Both the position numbers and the translations under genes were made by a program. Shown piece by piece: positions 6,921 to 16,391 of a DNA stretch of 16,391 nucleotides. The notes beneath the pieces were generated by a model. That model was given only the letters and a program-made list of their open reading frames with translations, was not told the origin of the DNA and searched no databases. Where the stretch lies: the NCBI GenBank assembly GCA_014885115.2, contig WKLE02003040.1, forward strand, positions 1,628-18,018. The letters are read 5' to 3'. Origin of the DNA: Asterionellopsis glacialis (Eukaryota; Bacillariophyta; Plagiogrammaphyceae; Rhaphoneidales; Asterionellopsidaceae). Numbering within the stretch: the stretch's first letter is position 1; every line of letters begins with the position of its first letter.

Positions 6921-8901
6921 ATGTTTGGTGGTGCTGGTCGTAAGAATAACAAAAAAGAGGAAAGTCTTTCTTCTGTCATGACGCCTGAAAATTCTCCCAC
7001 TTCCGGAGGTGGTGCACGTGGTGGTGGATCAAGTGTGACAGGATTTGATCCAGAAGGATTAGAACGTGCTGCCAAGGCGGCACGTGATTTAGACAATAGT
7101 CGTAATGCCACAGCTGCCATTGATTTAATTAAAACACAAGAAGCCACGAAACAACATGAGGCAGCTGCGAAACGTGCCGAAATGGATGCCTATACACAAC
7201 AAGTTCGTGCTCAAAATATTGAAAAAGAAGGCGAAGAAGCACGTAAAACATTAGAAGCACAAACACAACATGAACGACACCGTACAGAATATCAAGATGA
7301 ATTGGAACGTAAACGACAAGTGGACATGTTGCAAGCACAAAAGTATATGCAAGAGTAAGTTTTATGTTTATGATGTGTTGTTGCTCTTGTTGTTTGTGAT
7401 TTTTCAAGCAAAATAATCTCACTTTTTTTCTTTCTAAAATCCTTTCCCAAAACAACAAAAATCACAGAGAACAACTTAAAAAACAAGAAGAAATGGTGGC
7501 ACGTCAAGAGGCTATGCGTCGCAAGACAGCCGAACATGAAGCTGAATTACGTACAAAGACTGAATTAGCCAAGGCTGCCGCTGAAGCAGATGGACGGATT
7601 CGTCAAGAACGTGAAAATCATGATTTGATTTTAGAAAAGGTACGCTTGGAGGCTATTGAAAAACGTGATACAGTCCTCAAAGCCATTGAAGATGGTGGTA
7701 AAATGATTGGTGAAGGTTTGAGTAGTTATTTGGATGATACTACGAAATTACGAAATACAGCCCTGACAGTGGCAGGTGTGGCTGCTGGAATTTATACCGC
7801 CAAAACATCCATTGGAATTGCAGGACGGTTCGTCGAAGCACGATTGGGCAAACCTAGTTTAGTACGTGATACATCACGCATGACGGTATCACAACTTGTC
7901 AAATCACCCATCCAATCTATGAAACGTATCACTGGATTAGGTTTACGTGAACAGGATGCACTCAAGGGTATTGTTTTGGAAAGTGGATTAGAAGATCAAT
8001 TGCAAAAGGTGGCCGTATCGACTGCCAATACCAAAAAGAATAAAGCACCCTTTCGTCATTTGTTGTTACATGGTCCCCCCGGAACTGGTAAAACCATGTT
8101 TGCACGTGGCTTGGCCCAACACTCTGGATTAGAATATGCTATTTTAACAGGTGGTGATATTGCACCCTTGGGACGTGATGCTGTCACAGAATTACATAAA
8201 TTATTTGATTGGGCCAAGACATCGCGTAAAGGATTACTACTTTTTGTGGATGAGGCCGATGCATTCTTACAAAGTCGTGAAACAAATAAAATATCTGAAG
8301 ATCAAAGGAATGCACTCAATGCCTTTTTGTACCGTACAGGGTAAGTCGATTATTCTCTAGTCAGGTGGCGGGTCGTGGAAGTGTTTTTGGGATGAATCAT
8401 TGCTTTTTTTTGGTTGCCTTGTACACTTACATATTTTGCGTTCTGTCCTTTTTAACATCAAACAGTACCGAGAGTGATCAATTTATGATGGTATATGCAA
8501 GTAATCAACCTGCACAATTTGATGAAGCCATTATGGATCGTATTGATGAAATGGTTGAATTTGATTTACCTGGTGAAGATGAAAGACGTCGAATGATTGC
8601 CATGTATATTGAAAAATATTTATTAAATCCACCAAGTCGTTGGGCGAAAAAGGTTACCACAGTTGATATTGGGGATGATGAAATTGAAAAGGTGGTACAA
8701 GAAACAGAAGGATTTTCAGGACGTTCTATATCTAAATTAGCTATTGCATGGCAAGCAGCTGCCTACGGTACAGAAGGTGCTGTATTAGATCAAGAAACAT
8801 TCTTCAAAACAGTACAACTTCATAAAAAATCAATGACACAAAAGGATAGTTGGTTAGAACATGCACAAGCAAGAGCAAAAATGCTTACAGCTGATCGCTA
8901 A
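6921..8901 (+). CDS. ATAD3: ATAD3-type mitochondrial AAA+ ATPase
   Basis: Three exons, 6921-7354, 7468-8340 and 8466-8901, join to 580 aa, close to animal ATAD3A (about 590). ATAD3 is anchored in the inner mitochondrial membrane, with roles in nucleoid organisation, cristae and cholesterol/lipid transfer at ER contacts. A Gly/Ser-rich N-terminus is followed by the family motif FDPEGLERAAKAARDLD (42-58) and a charged coiled coil (about 60-225). The membrane segment begins near residue 242, and GRFxEARLGKPSLVR(D/E)TSR follows it. The AAA domain shows Walker A GPPGTGKT at 347-354, Walker B with DE at 406-407, sensor Asn449 in ASNQP, and a probable arginine finger Arg461. All catalytic residues are intact. 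The ATG context (AAAATCATG) is reasonable and no upstream in-frame Met fits the family. The gene is convergent with the coiled-coil gene to its right. Confidence 0.97.
7355..7467 (+). other. ATAD3 intron 1 (113 nt)
   Basis: Donor GA|GTAAGT, acceptor CACAG|A, with a T/C-rich tract upstream of the acceptor. It interrupts the coiled coil after residue 144 (phase 2), and joining gives an uninterrupted QEEQLKKQEE stretch as in the family. Reading through hits TAA at once. Confidence 0.95.
8341..8465 (+). other. ATAD3 intron 2 (125 nt)
   Basis: Donor GG|GTAAGT, acceptor AACAG|T. The join rebuilds the conserved run between Walker B and sensor 1 (NAFLYRTG then TESDQFMMVYASNQP). Read-through stops at the second codon. 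Confidence 0.95.
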
Positions 8902-9485
8902 ATCAAAAAAGAAAAATTAACTACTTTTTACTTCTTGGATGAGATGGTAATGTGAAGAATTTCCTGGAATCTTTGTATCTCTTTTTCAATGAGGTTTAAA
9001 TTGAAATTAACTTAAAAGACATATTAAAGTAATTGCGTGTTGAACATGTATGTGTGCTGAATTCATATTCATCAAAGTGTACACCTACAAAAATATGTAG
9101 ATACATAATAGTCCATTGTGTGACTTTAGCCTTGCTGGTTCTTCTTATTGATTCTTCATTTTCAAGACGTGAACCTTAGAATCCATGTGACTGGCTGTTC
9201 ATGTGTGTGTATTTGTTCACCCACCCGAATAATGTGCTTTCGAAAGGCAGATACGACTAGAGAAGAATCCATGGCTGCTGATACGAAAAACAAACTCTGA
9301 CCTCATCGTTCAATGCTTTCATGTTCCCAGAGACGATGCAAGTTTCTAATGAAAAGATTGAAAACTCGGTAAAAGTTAGTCATTTGAATATGTTGTAATG
9401 GCTGCTAAACTTTAAAATAATGGATATTGTATGTTTCTGTGTGTTTGTGCGTTTATATGTAGTGTGGTTGCTGGTTTTTACATAT
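8902..9485. other. Convergent intergenic region, 3' ends of both neighbours
   Basis: This lies between the stop codons of two convergent genes and should hold both 3' UTRs and their polyadenylation sites. I see GT/TG-rich patches (about 9195-9215 and 9435-9475) and a weak CTACA/TGTAG hairpin at 9085-9100. No gene or RNA is recognisable. Confidence 0.6.
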
Positions 9486-12251
9486 TCATTCCAGTATTTC
9501 TCCATCTTCTTCTTCATCAGGTTCATCCTCATCGTCTCCGTCATTATCATCATCATTCGGAGGAGGAATCTCATTTGATTCTTTCATACCAACAGTAGCA
9601 GTAGGTGGTGCATGTTCTCCTTTTCCACTACCATTGAAACTGCGATCCTCAGCCTCATTCACCCCCCCCTCTTCAGCATCCTTATCATTATCATAATCAT
9701 CTTCATGTACTTGTTGCCCCATTCCATCGTTTTCATAATTCTTAGCCATTTTATTATTTTTATTTTTTCCCCAAGGGTTCCTGCGCCTATCCACCTCCAT
9801 CTCCATCCTTTCCATCTCATACCTATGCATCTCCATCTCCATCATTGGGTCCCCTACGTCACCATAATCCTCACTTGCCCAACGTCGACGTTCTTTTACA
9901 GCTTGTTTGTAAAGTGCTTCAGCAGCTGCACGAGCTTCTTTGGTCTCTAAAAGAGTATTATGCCTATTGCATCAACAAAGCAAGCAAACACGTTGATAAG
10001 TGAATGAGTCAAAAGATACACAATGGTTGACAGCATGCTGACTTCACAGACAACAGCACACAAAGCAAAGCACTCAAGAAAGCAAGCAATCATGTTTTTG
10101 GATTGTTTTTTTTTAAACAATGGTAACTCACAGAATAGAAATGATCTCACCTGTTCAAGACGGCTTCTGTTTCGCTACGCATAACAGTCATAAGTGCGCA
10201 CATTTCATCACTTCGTTTACGACTTTCAATAATTTGTTTTTGTAAATTCTTATTGGTATTACGTTCTTTATCCAGTTCATCGGATAAATATTGAACATCT
10301 TCCTGGAGACGTAACATTGTATCATGTTCACTACTCATTCGGTTGTATGTTTCTGGTAAGTTAGCTTCTAACCAAACCATAGTAGATTGGTTACTACCAA
10401 ATAAACCACCAACACCTGAAATCAAAATTAAAAGGAGGAGAGAAACAAAAATTTGTAAACGATTGTGAGATGACAATGTGATGATGAGCATCTCACCATA
10501 GACGGTTCAACCGATTCAACGTAATGTTGATAAGAAGCAGAATATTCCATTAAAGACATACCATATGCAGCAGCTTTATCTGGGACAGCACTCAAATGAG
10601 ATAAGTATATGGGAATTCCGTAGGGTGTACGTGGCATAATTTGAGATTCCCAAATTACTACATCCTCGTCATTACCAGAGGTAATTACTACATCCTTAGC
10701 ACTGTTGCTGTCCGAGTCTAAATCCTTCTTACTTGTGGAATCATCATCACTTGTTGCACTTGCATTGCCACTACTGACACTGCGTCGTTGTTTCTTTTTG
10801 CTGGTACTATTATTGTCACTATCTTTGTCTTTGGAATTGGATGATTTCGAAGCCTTTTTCTTTCCGTTGCTGGAAGATGATGGCGGTGCACTAATGGCAG
10901 AATCAGGTAACAAATCTTGTGGAAGTGAAATGTTAAAACATTCCCTTTCAGCATTGGCAAGTTGTTCTTCAATTTCATTCCATACGTCTAGAACGTCATC
11001 AAATTCTGGTTCCACTGCTTCTTCTGTCGATGGTTCATCCACAGCGTCAGCCGTAGTTGTGGACGGCCCATCAATATCCATGGCATCGTCACTAGATTTC
11101 AATCGTACGACAGTAGCAGCAGCATCATTGTCCGCTGCCATGCTTGCCTCTGCCGCAGAATCTTTGCCTGCTGCTGTCTTGGAGGATGGATCTTGTTTTT
11201 TCGTAGAGGTGGATACAACTTCTTGTTGCTTGGCTTCTTCAACATCAAGGTCCAATAGCATAGCTCTTCGTTTCAAACATGCCAAGATGTCCTTCGCAGC
11301 AGCACATCGTACACGTCGTAAGGCCAAAGCCTTACCTCGTTTCAAAATTAATTCTTGTAATAGTTTAAGTTGTCCATCTACAGCCTGTCGAGTACGCTTC
11401 AATCGTTGACTTTCATTGACAAAGTGTGCACGGAGTGACATGTATTCAGCTTCCAATACTTCACGTTGTGCCTCCGATGCTGCAATTTTCTTACGTAAAT
11501 TGGCAACACGTTTTTCTTCTTCAGGATCAATGCGTACAGGCATAGCAAATTGAGCTGCTGTATGATGAGGGCCACGAGATGCACCTGCACCCTGCCGACC
11601 ACGGGATGGAGTCCCATCATTGTAGCTAAGGCCTGGTGTTTGTCCTGGAGAATGTGGACCACCACCATTGACACCATCGGCACCACCAGTCGCATTGGTC
11701 CCACCACCAATTGCCGTTAATCCAGGTGCAGAGACAGGACCGAAATGTCCTGATTGGACCAATGGCCGATTATGAAAGATAAAGAATTGTTGTGAATAGG
11801 CAGTACAAGCATTGGCATAGGCTTCCATATGCCTTAGATCCTTTTCCGTATCTTCTGGATTTAAAATAGTCAAATGTTGAGAGATTCGTGCACCCACCAT
11901 ACGTGATGACATCCCTCTTGCCAATACCGTAGGATCTAATTCACGTCTTTGTTTCTTGCTAATCCCCTTGACATCATTGTGATGGTGATGACTGGAGGAC
12001 GAATTTGTAGTCATGGGAGGTGGTGATACAGTGTTACCCCGACGTCCACCCATGCGGCGTTTCTTATTCAAAACACTATCGGAACCACTGTGCTGATCAC
12101 GGTCAACCCGTTCGCGATCCTTGTTACGGACTTTATTGGATCGAGGCAAATCACGGGCACTACCGCCACCACTACCACTACCACTACCTCCGCTTCCACT
12201 GGAATGTGTGGAACCGGCGGATCCACCACGTCTTTTCGATGATAAACCCAT
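9486..12251 (-). CDS. Unrecognised coiled-coil protein with low-complexity linkers and acidic tail
   Basis: Exons 12251-10562, 10415-10151 and 9963-9486 join to 810 aa. I do not recognise the family. In order: a Ser/Gly-rich basic N-terminus with KKRR (63-66); a well-folded-looking block (about 96-172, KKQRRELDPTVLARGM onwards); a Gly/Pro linker; a basic coiled coil (about 243-345); a Ser/Asp/Lys-rich disordered part with KKKQRR (485-490); a conserved-looking block with PRTPYGIPIYLSHL (540-553); a second coiled coil in exon 2 (about 590-650); and an extremely acidic Asp/Glu C-terminus. Two basic clusters and acidic disorder suggest a nuclear, chromatin- or RNA-associated scaffold, as inference only. 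No signal peptide or membrane segment. The start is the first Met, ahead of a basic Ser/Gly-rich stretch. The exon 1 donor is chosen by frame (see intron). Confidence 0.85.
9964..10150 (-). other. Coiled-coil gene intron 2 (187 nt)
   Basis: Donor AACAG|GTGAGA at 10150, acceptor CAATAG at 9964, phase 2, rebuilding an Arg codon and continuing into HNTLLETKEARAAAEALYK. The next TTTTAG acceptor would break the frame. Confidence 0.9.
10416..10561 (-). other. Coiled-coil gene intron 1 (146 nt)
   Basis: Donor G|GTATGT (minus strand) at 10561, acceptor TTTCAG at 10416, phase 1. It is the only pairing I find that carries exon 1 into the single open frame of exon 2 (GVGGLFGSNQ). A better-looking ATG|GTGAGA donor at 10496 is out of frame with this acceptor and leads to a stop within 16 codons. 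Confidence 0.7.
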
Positions 12252-13465
12252 GTTATCCCCCCACCCAAAAAATTCGACAGCGAAACGAATGTACTGTAGA
12301 GATCTCTCTCTCTATCTAAAGATCGGCTTTGGGGTTTCAAGAGTTGTCGACAACAAACACACCTGTGATGCTGTGGACTGGACGGGATTGGGGTCCTGTA
12401 CCCTCCTTGTCACTACTTCAAGGGAATGCTGGACGCAACTGGAATCCTCTTCCTGTTCTTGTCTTGAAATGAGACGCGATTGGAACTGTCAGCAATGCAA
12501 ACAAAGCACCACTGACATTATAAAAAAACTGCCTTCCACTTTAGGCGCAGGCATAGCGCGGGCGAGCTTGTTCAGTTCAACACACAATCGATCGTTTTCA
12601 GTTCAGAACATCTCTTTCAGGTGTTTTTCATCCTTGACACATTCTACAGGTTTTTTGGGTTTGGACCTACTCCGTCGTTGGTTCGGTACGGCTCTCATAA
12701 AAACCACACAAATAATCGAATCTCAATTTAAATATTATGTACGTCAGACAAATTCAATACAGGGAACTTAAAGTCGCTTCCATTATAAATAGTCCATTAT
12801 ACATCAATTTTACATAAGTAAAGGACTCTTCTTCCAAAGTCCCGAATAGAAAGTCTTATGTGCAATCATATCTACATAGGAATTCATATTGCACCATGTA
12901 GAATTTTGGAATGGAGAAACGAAGTTGAAGTACATTTTCCTTATCGTTTTATTACATCGAAATACATGTTGTATTCTGTTCTCTCTCTATAGGAGTGAAT
13001 TATTGGAATAGGTTATGATTCAAGAAGAAAATGGTGGGTCCTCGTCGGGCCGCGTGAAGCTGAGCAGACACGCCCACGTAAAAAACAAAGCTCAACACTA
13101 CCAAGAAGCAAAGCGCACACCTGGCGGGCCGGCCCTCGTAGCCTTTGTCGTGGTTTGGTGTGGACCTTGGTTTTCTCGTCTGTATCCCTCCTCATCCATC
13201 GCTTGGACTCCCTTGTCTGGAGACTTTTTGCCACCAAGAGACTTGCTTGGTATTGTTATCTTTTGTGCTTGTTGCGCTTGTACCCAGAGTCACGTTTGTT
13301 TCTAGGAATAAACAAAGATAAACAACAATCTCTAGACTAGTAAAAAGGTAACTGGCATAGAAAGCTGTTGTCCATAAGTGCAAGGAACAAAAGGAAATTG
13401 GAAAGAAAGAAAGAACGACACACAACAACAAGAACAAAAGCAACTAGTTCATACTTACTACAACC
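12252..13465. promoter_or_regulatory. Divergent intergenic region between coiled-coil gene and eIF3a gene
   Basis: This holds the upstream regions of two divergent genes. Next to the left gene is a GA-rich AGAGAGAGATCTCTAC segment (12297-12312). A GC-rich island at about 13025-13165 includes the perfect palindrome GGGCCGGCCC at 13126-13135. The eIF3a leader (13385-13465) is a long A/C/G-rich, T-poor tract full of AAC/AAG triplets, as expected of an unstructured leader. ORFs up to 216 aa overlap this region but start inside the left gene or have no protein character. No RNA gene is recognisable. Confidence 0.5.
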
Positions 13466-16391
13466 ATGTCATTCTATCACAAGCCAGAATTGGCATTGCG
13501 TCGTGCTGTTGAATTAGAGAGTATTAATCAATCTGATGCAGCATTGGCATTATTACACGAGGTTTTATCCTCCCGTCGTCATCGTACATGGTCACCCACG
13601 TACGAACAAATTATGATTACGTATTTGAACTTGTGTTTGAAGTTACATAAATCACGTGAAGCCAAGGATGGATTACATCAATATCGTAATTTAAGTCAAA
13701 GTCAAGCACCGGGAAGTTTAGAAAAGGTGATCCGTTATTTGATGGAACAAGCTGAAACCAAATGTACTGCAGCCAAGGCATCTGCAGATGCTGTACCTGA
13801 AACGATCGATACAATGTCTTCGTCTGCCGCGGGTGCTGATGATGAGGATAATTTTGGTGGTGCATCACCTCAAGCTATTTTGTTAAGTACCATGTCCACA
13901 GATCCTGCCAAAACACAGCGTGATTCCACTCTCTTGTTACCATCGATCCGATTCTTGTGGGAAACCTACCGTGCAGTACTTGATATTTTAAAGTCCAATT
14001 CCAAGTTGGAACATGTATACCATGCGGCTGCCATGGGTGCATTACGTTTTTGCCGTGTTTACAAACGTCGTACCGAATTCCGACGTTTGTGTGACATGCT
14101 CCGTATGCATTTGGGTAATTTGCAAAAGTATGGACAATCCAATACTGCTGAAGATACAGCAGGTGGAAAACCCAACAATAAGGTATGTTTACCAAACAAA
14201 TAAAAGAAAATCGAAAAGTTTCTGTGATTGTTCATTTTGTATTGTAATGTAATGTTTCGCTAAAATTTTGCGTATTCTTCTTTCTTTATTTCAAAAGGTG
14301 AGAGGCTGGGAAGGTTGGTCTGCCGAATCTATTGAATTACACTTGCAAACACGCTTTGAACAATTAGAAACTGCAAGTGTGTTGCATTTGTACACGGAAG
14401 GATTCCGTACTGTTGAAGATATTTACAACATTCTCCAAATCAGTCATGCACGTCGTAAGGCTTTGCCAAATTCTCCACCTCCCAAGGCTAAGCTTATGGC
14501 TGCGTACTACGAAAAACTTACCACACTCTTTTGGGTGAGTGAGAACTACTTGTTCCATGCGTTTGCCTGGTACAAATACTACACATTGTGTAAAGAATTC
14601 AATCGTGGTATGAGTGAAGATATGATGCAAATGCAAGCATCTGCTGTTCTTTTGGCCGCTCTTTGTATCCCCTCACTTCCTGGAAAGTCTTCCAAGGCAT
14701 CTGCGGATAAAGACAGTAAGGGCGGACAACATGGTATCTCCAGTACTGTGGAAGATGATATTGCCAAGGAAAAGACAGCACGCATGGCAACACTCCTTGG
14801 ATTCCACACACGGTATCCTACCCGTGAGGCACTACTTGCCGAAATTAGATCCAAAAACATTATGGATCATGCTCCTCAATACTTGAATGATTTGTATTCC
14901 ATTTTGGAAGAAAATTGCGATCCCCTGGAAATGGTCGATAAAGCTCGTCCTCTCCTTGAAAAGTTGAAACAAGAAGTTGGTGCCACGACAAGTACCGATT
15001 CAGAAGAAAAGAATGAAGATGTGAAGGATACTACTCTTGGACGTTACGTCAAACCCTTGACATCTGTCCTTTTGCTCAAATTACTTTTGAATCTGTCCAA
15101 TGCCTACCATACAGTATCTATGGACCATTTGAAGAAACTTACCGCCGGTGTTGATGTCACCTTTGAACAGGTGGAGAAGGCCATTGTGTTGTTTACCCAA
15201 AACAAAACCTTGAGCGTCCGTATTGACCATCGTGCAGGATGTTTACGATTTGGCAACGACCAATTGGAATCGGATTCCTTGAGGTCTCAATTATCAGTTT
15301 TGTCCAAGGAATTACACAAGGTTTGCAATGTCATTGAACCACCCAATCAAGAAGCATCCATTGCTGCTCGTACATCGTTGTACAATGATATCCGATCAAC
15401 CTTGGAATCTGACCATGCTGCCATTTTGGAACGTAAGAATGTCATTGAAAAACGTAAGGAAGAGGCAGAACGATTGGCACAAGAAAAGGTCAAGGAAGAA
15501 GCCCGTAAGAAGGCAGAAGAAGAGGCTGCTCGCAAGGTCGAAGAGGAGAAACGTATTGCACGTGAACAGCGTCTCCGCGAAAAGGAGAAGCAACTCAAAA
15601 TTCAAAAAGAAATGGAAGAACGCGAAAAGAAGAAGTATTTGGAAGCTATGGGACGTAATACAGATAATATGACTGCCGATGAATTGGCTGCTACTGATAC
15701 AGTAGCACTCGCCAAGGAACATGCGGATAAGGCCAACAAGAAACGCGAAGAAGCTGAGCGTAAGACACGCGAGGCTGCTAAACGTCTTGATTATTTGTGT
15801 CGTGCTGTCCGTATCGAAGAATTGCCATTGGTCAAGGCCAAGTACGAAGAAAAGATTAAGCAAGATCGGGCTCGATACGAAGCTGATGTTGTTGAAAAGG
15901 CCAAAAAGGCCAAAATCCAATGGGAGGCCGATGTTAAGGAGAAGGAGCTTCTTGAGAACTTTTCTGTCTTTACCTATATTTCTAGCTTTGAAAAGACAGC
16001 TATGAAGATGAGAAAAGCTAAGCATGAAGAAGAATGTGCAGAAGCTGATCGTATCGCCGAACTGGAGGCTGAGCAGGGTAAATTGGACCGTGCTCGCAAG
16101 CGCAAGGACGATGAATTGAAACGTATCGCCAAGGAAGAAGAAGAACGCAAGGCTGAAGAAGAGGCACGTAAGGCCGAAGAAGAACGTGCTCGCCGAGACG
16201 AAGAACGTCGCAAGAAGGCTGCCGAAGAAGAGAAGAAACGTCAAGCCGAACTTGCAAGGATGCAACAAGAACGCGAACGTCAAGAAAAGGAGAGGTCACA
16301 AACAGCTCGTGCACCACCTTCAAGCCGAGCTTTGGATTCTGCTGGTGGCAGCAGCAGTGGCGGCGGCGGAGGAAACCGCTACGTACCTCCA
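13466..16391 (+). CDS. EIF3A: Eukaryotic translation initiation factor 3 subunit A, 3' end beyond the window
   Basis: Exons 13466-14182 and 14298 to the edge give 937 residues with no stop, so the gene runs off the window (animal eIF3a is near 1,380 aa). eIF3a is the core scaffold of eIF3, which binds the 40S subunit in the cytosol and recruits mRNA and initiation factors. Family signatures are HRTW (39-42), FLWETYR (163-169), EFRRLCDxLRMHL (204-215), TRFEQLETA (257-265) and VEDIY (278-282). The PCI/winged-helix region ends near residue 552 (RIDHRAGCLRFG). From about 614 a very long Lys/Glu/Arg/Ala coiled coil follows, then a Ser/Gly-rich stretch at the cut end. A short Ser/Asp/Glu-rich insert (about 106-133) sits between the first two conserved blocks. 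ATG context ACAACCATGTC is favourable and the N-terminus aligns with family starts. Confidence 0.97.
14183..14297 (+). other. eIF3a intron 1 (115 nt)
   Basis: Donor AAG|GTATGT, acceptor TTCAAAAG|GTG, phase 0, after residue 239. It lies just before the conserved RGW...LQTRFEQL segment. The acceptor is preceded by a T-rich tract and reads AAAAG rather than CAG/TAG, but no other nearby AG keeps the frame. Confidence 0.93.

Noticed and set aside
6576..6981. Overlapping 100-110-aa + strand ORFs ahead of ATAD3
   Set aside because: They are low-complexity and T-rich, end at or overlap the true start in another frame, and show no family features; this is probably leader sequence.
10705..11409. 234-aa + strand ORF rich in Ser and Leu
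   Set aside because: It is antisense to the Ser/Asp/Lys-rich coding part of the coiled-coil gene, and its composition follows from that strand.
12121..12771. 216-aa + strand ORF crossing the divergent promoter
   Set aside because: It starts inside the first exon of the minus-strand gene with a Pro/Leu shadow of its Ser/Gly repeats, and the remainder has no domain character.
15396..16283. 295-aa minus-strand ORF full of Phe and Leu, resembling a membrane protein
   Set aside because: It is antisense to the Lys/Glu-rich coiled coil of eIF3a; AAG/GAA codons read backwards give CTT/TTC, a well-known artefact.

Overview
The window is nuclear DNA of a eukaryote with short spliceosomal introns (113 to 187 nt where I can place them), long AT-rich intergenic stretches and the standard code. 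A diatom or close stramenopile relative is the best guess. The guess rests mainly on a secreted, lysine/serine-rich repeat protein with silaffin-like layout and R-x-L processing sites. Nothing here fixes genus or species.

Layout, left to right. (1) 1-686 is AT-rich and almost without CpG; it holds a 321-bp terminal-inverted-repeat element at the left edge and a degenerate purine-rich hexamer tract. (2) 1097-2179 (-) is a single-exon gene for a 360-aa secreted protein with about eleven GKKASxG heptads. (3) 2220-4262 is mostly featureless, with only doubtful short ORFs. (4) 4263-6210 (-) is a decayed gene for a probable beta-propeller-like surface protein. It has five in-frame stops and at least one frameshift, and is split by a 722-bp non-autonomous hAT-like element with an 8-bp target duplication. 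This block has only five CpG dinucleotides in 1,948 bp, which suggests past cytosine methylation. (5) 6211-6920 is a CpG-rich promoter and leader. (6) 6921-8901 (+) is a three-exon ATAD3 gene, a mitochondrial membrane AAA ATPase. (7) 9486-12251 (-) is a three-exon gene, convergent with ATAD3, for an 810-aa low-complexity coiled-coil protein with an acidic tail, which I do not recognise. (8) 12252-13465 is a divergent intergenic region. (9) 13466 to the right edge (+) is the eIF3a gene, two exons visible and cut off by the window end.

The right two thirds is ordinary housekeeping chromosome: mitochondrial nucleoid/cristae maintenance, a probably nuclear scaffold-type protein, and translation initiation. 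The left third is accessory in character: a fast-evolving secreted repeat protein, transposable-element debris and a methylation-scarred pseudogene. The genes do not form a shared pathway. The two most interesting items are the silaffin-like gene and the dead surface-protein gene with its nested element.
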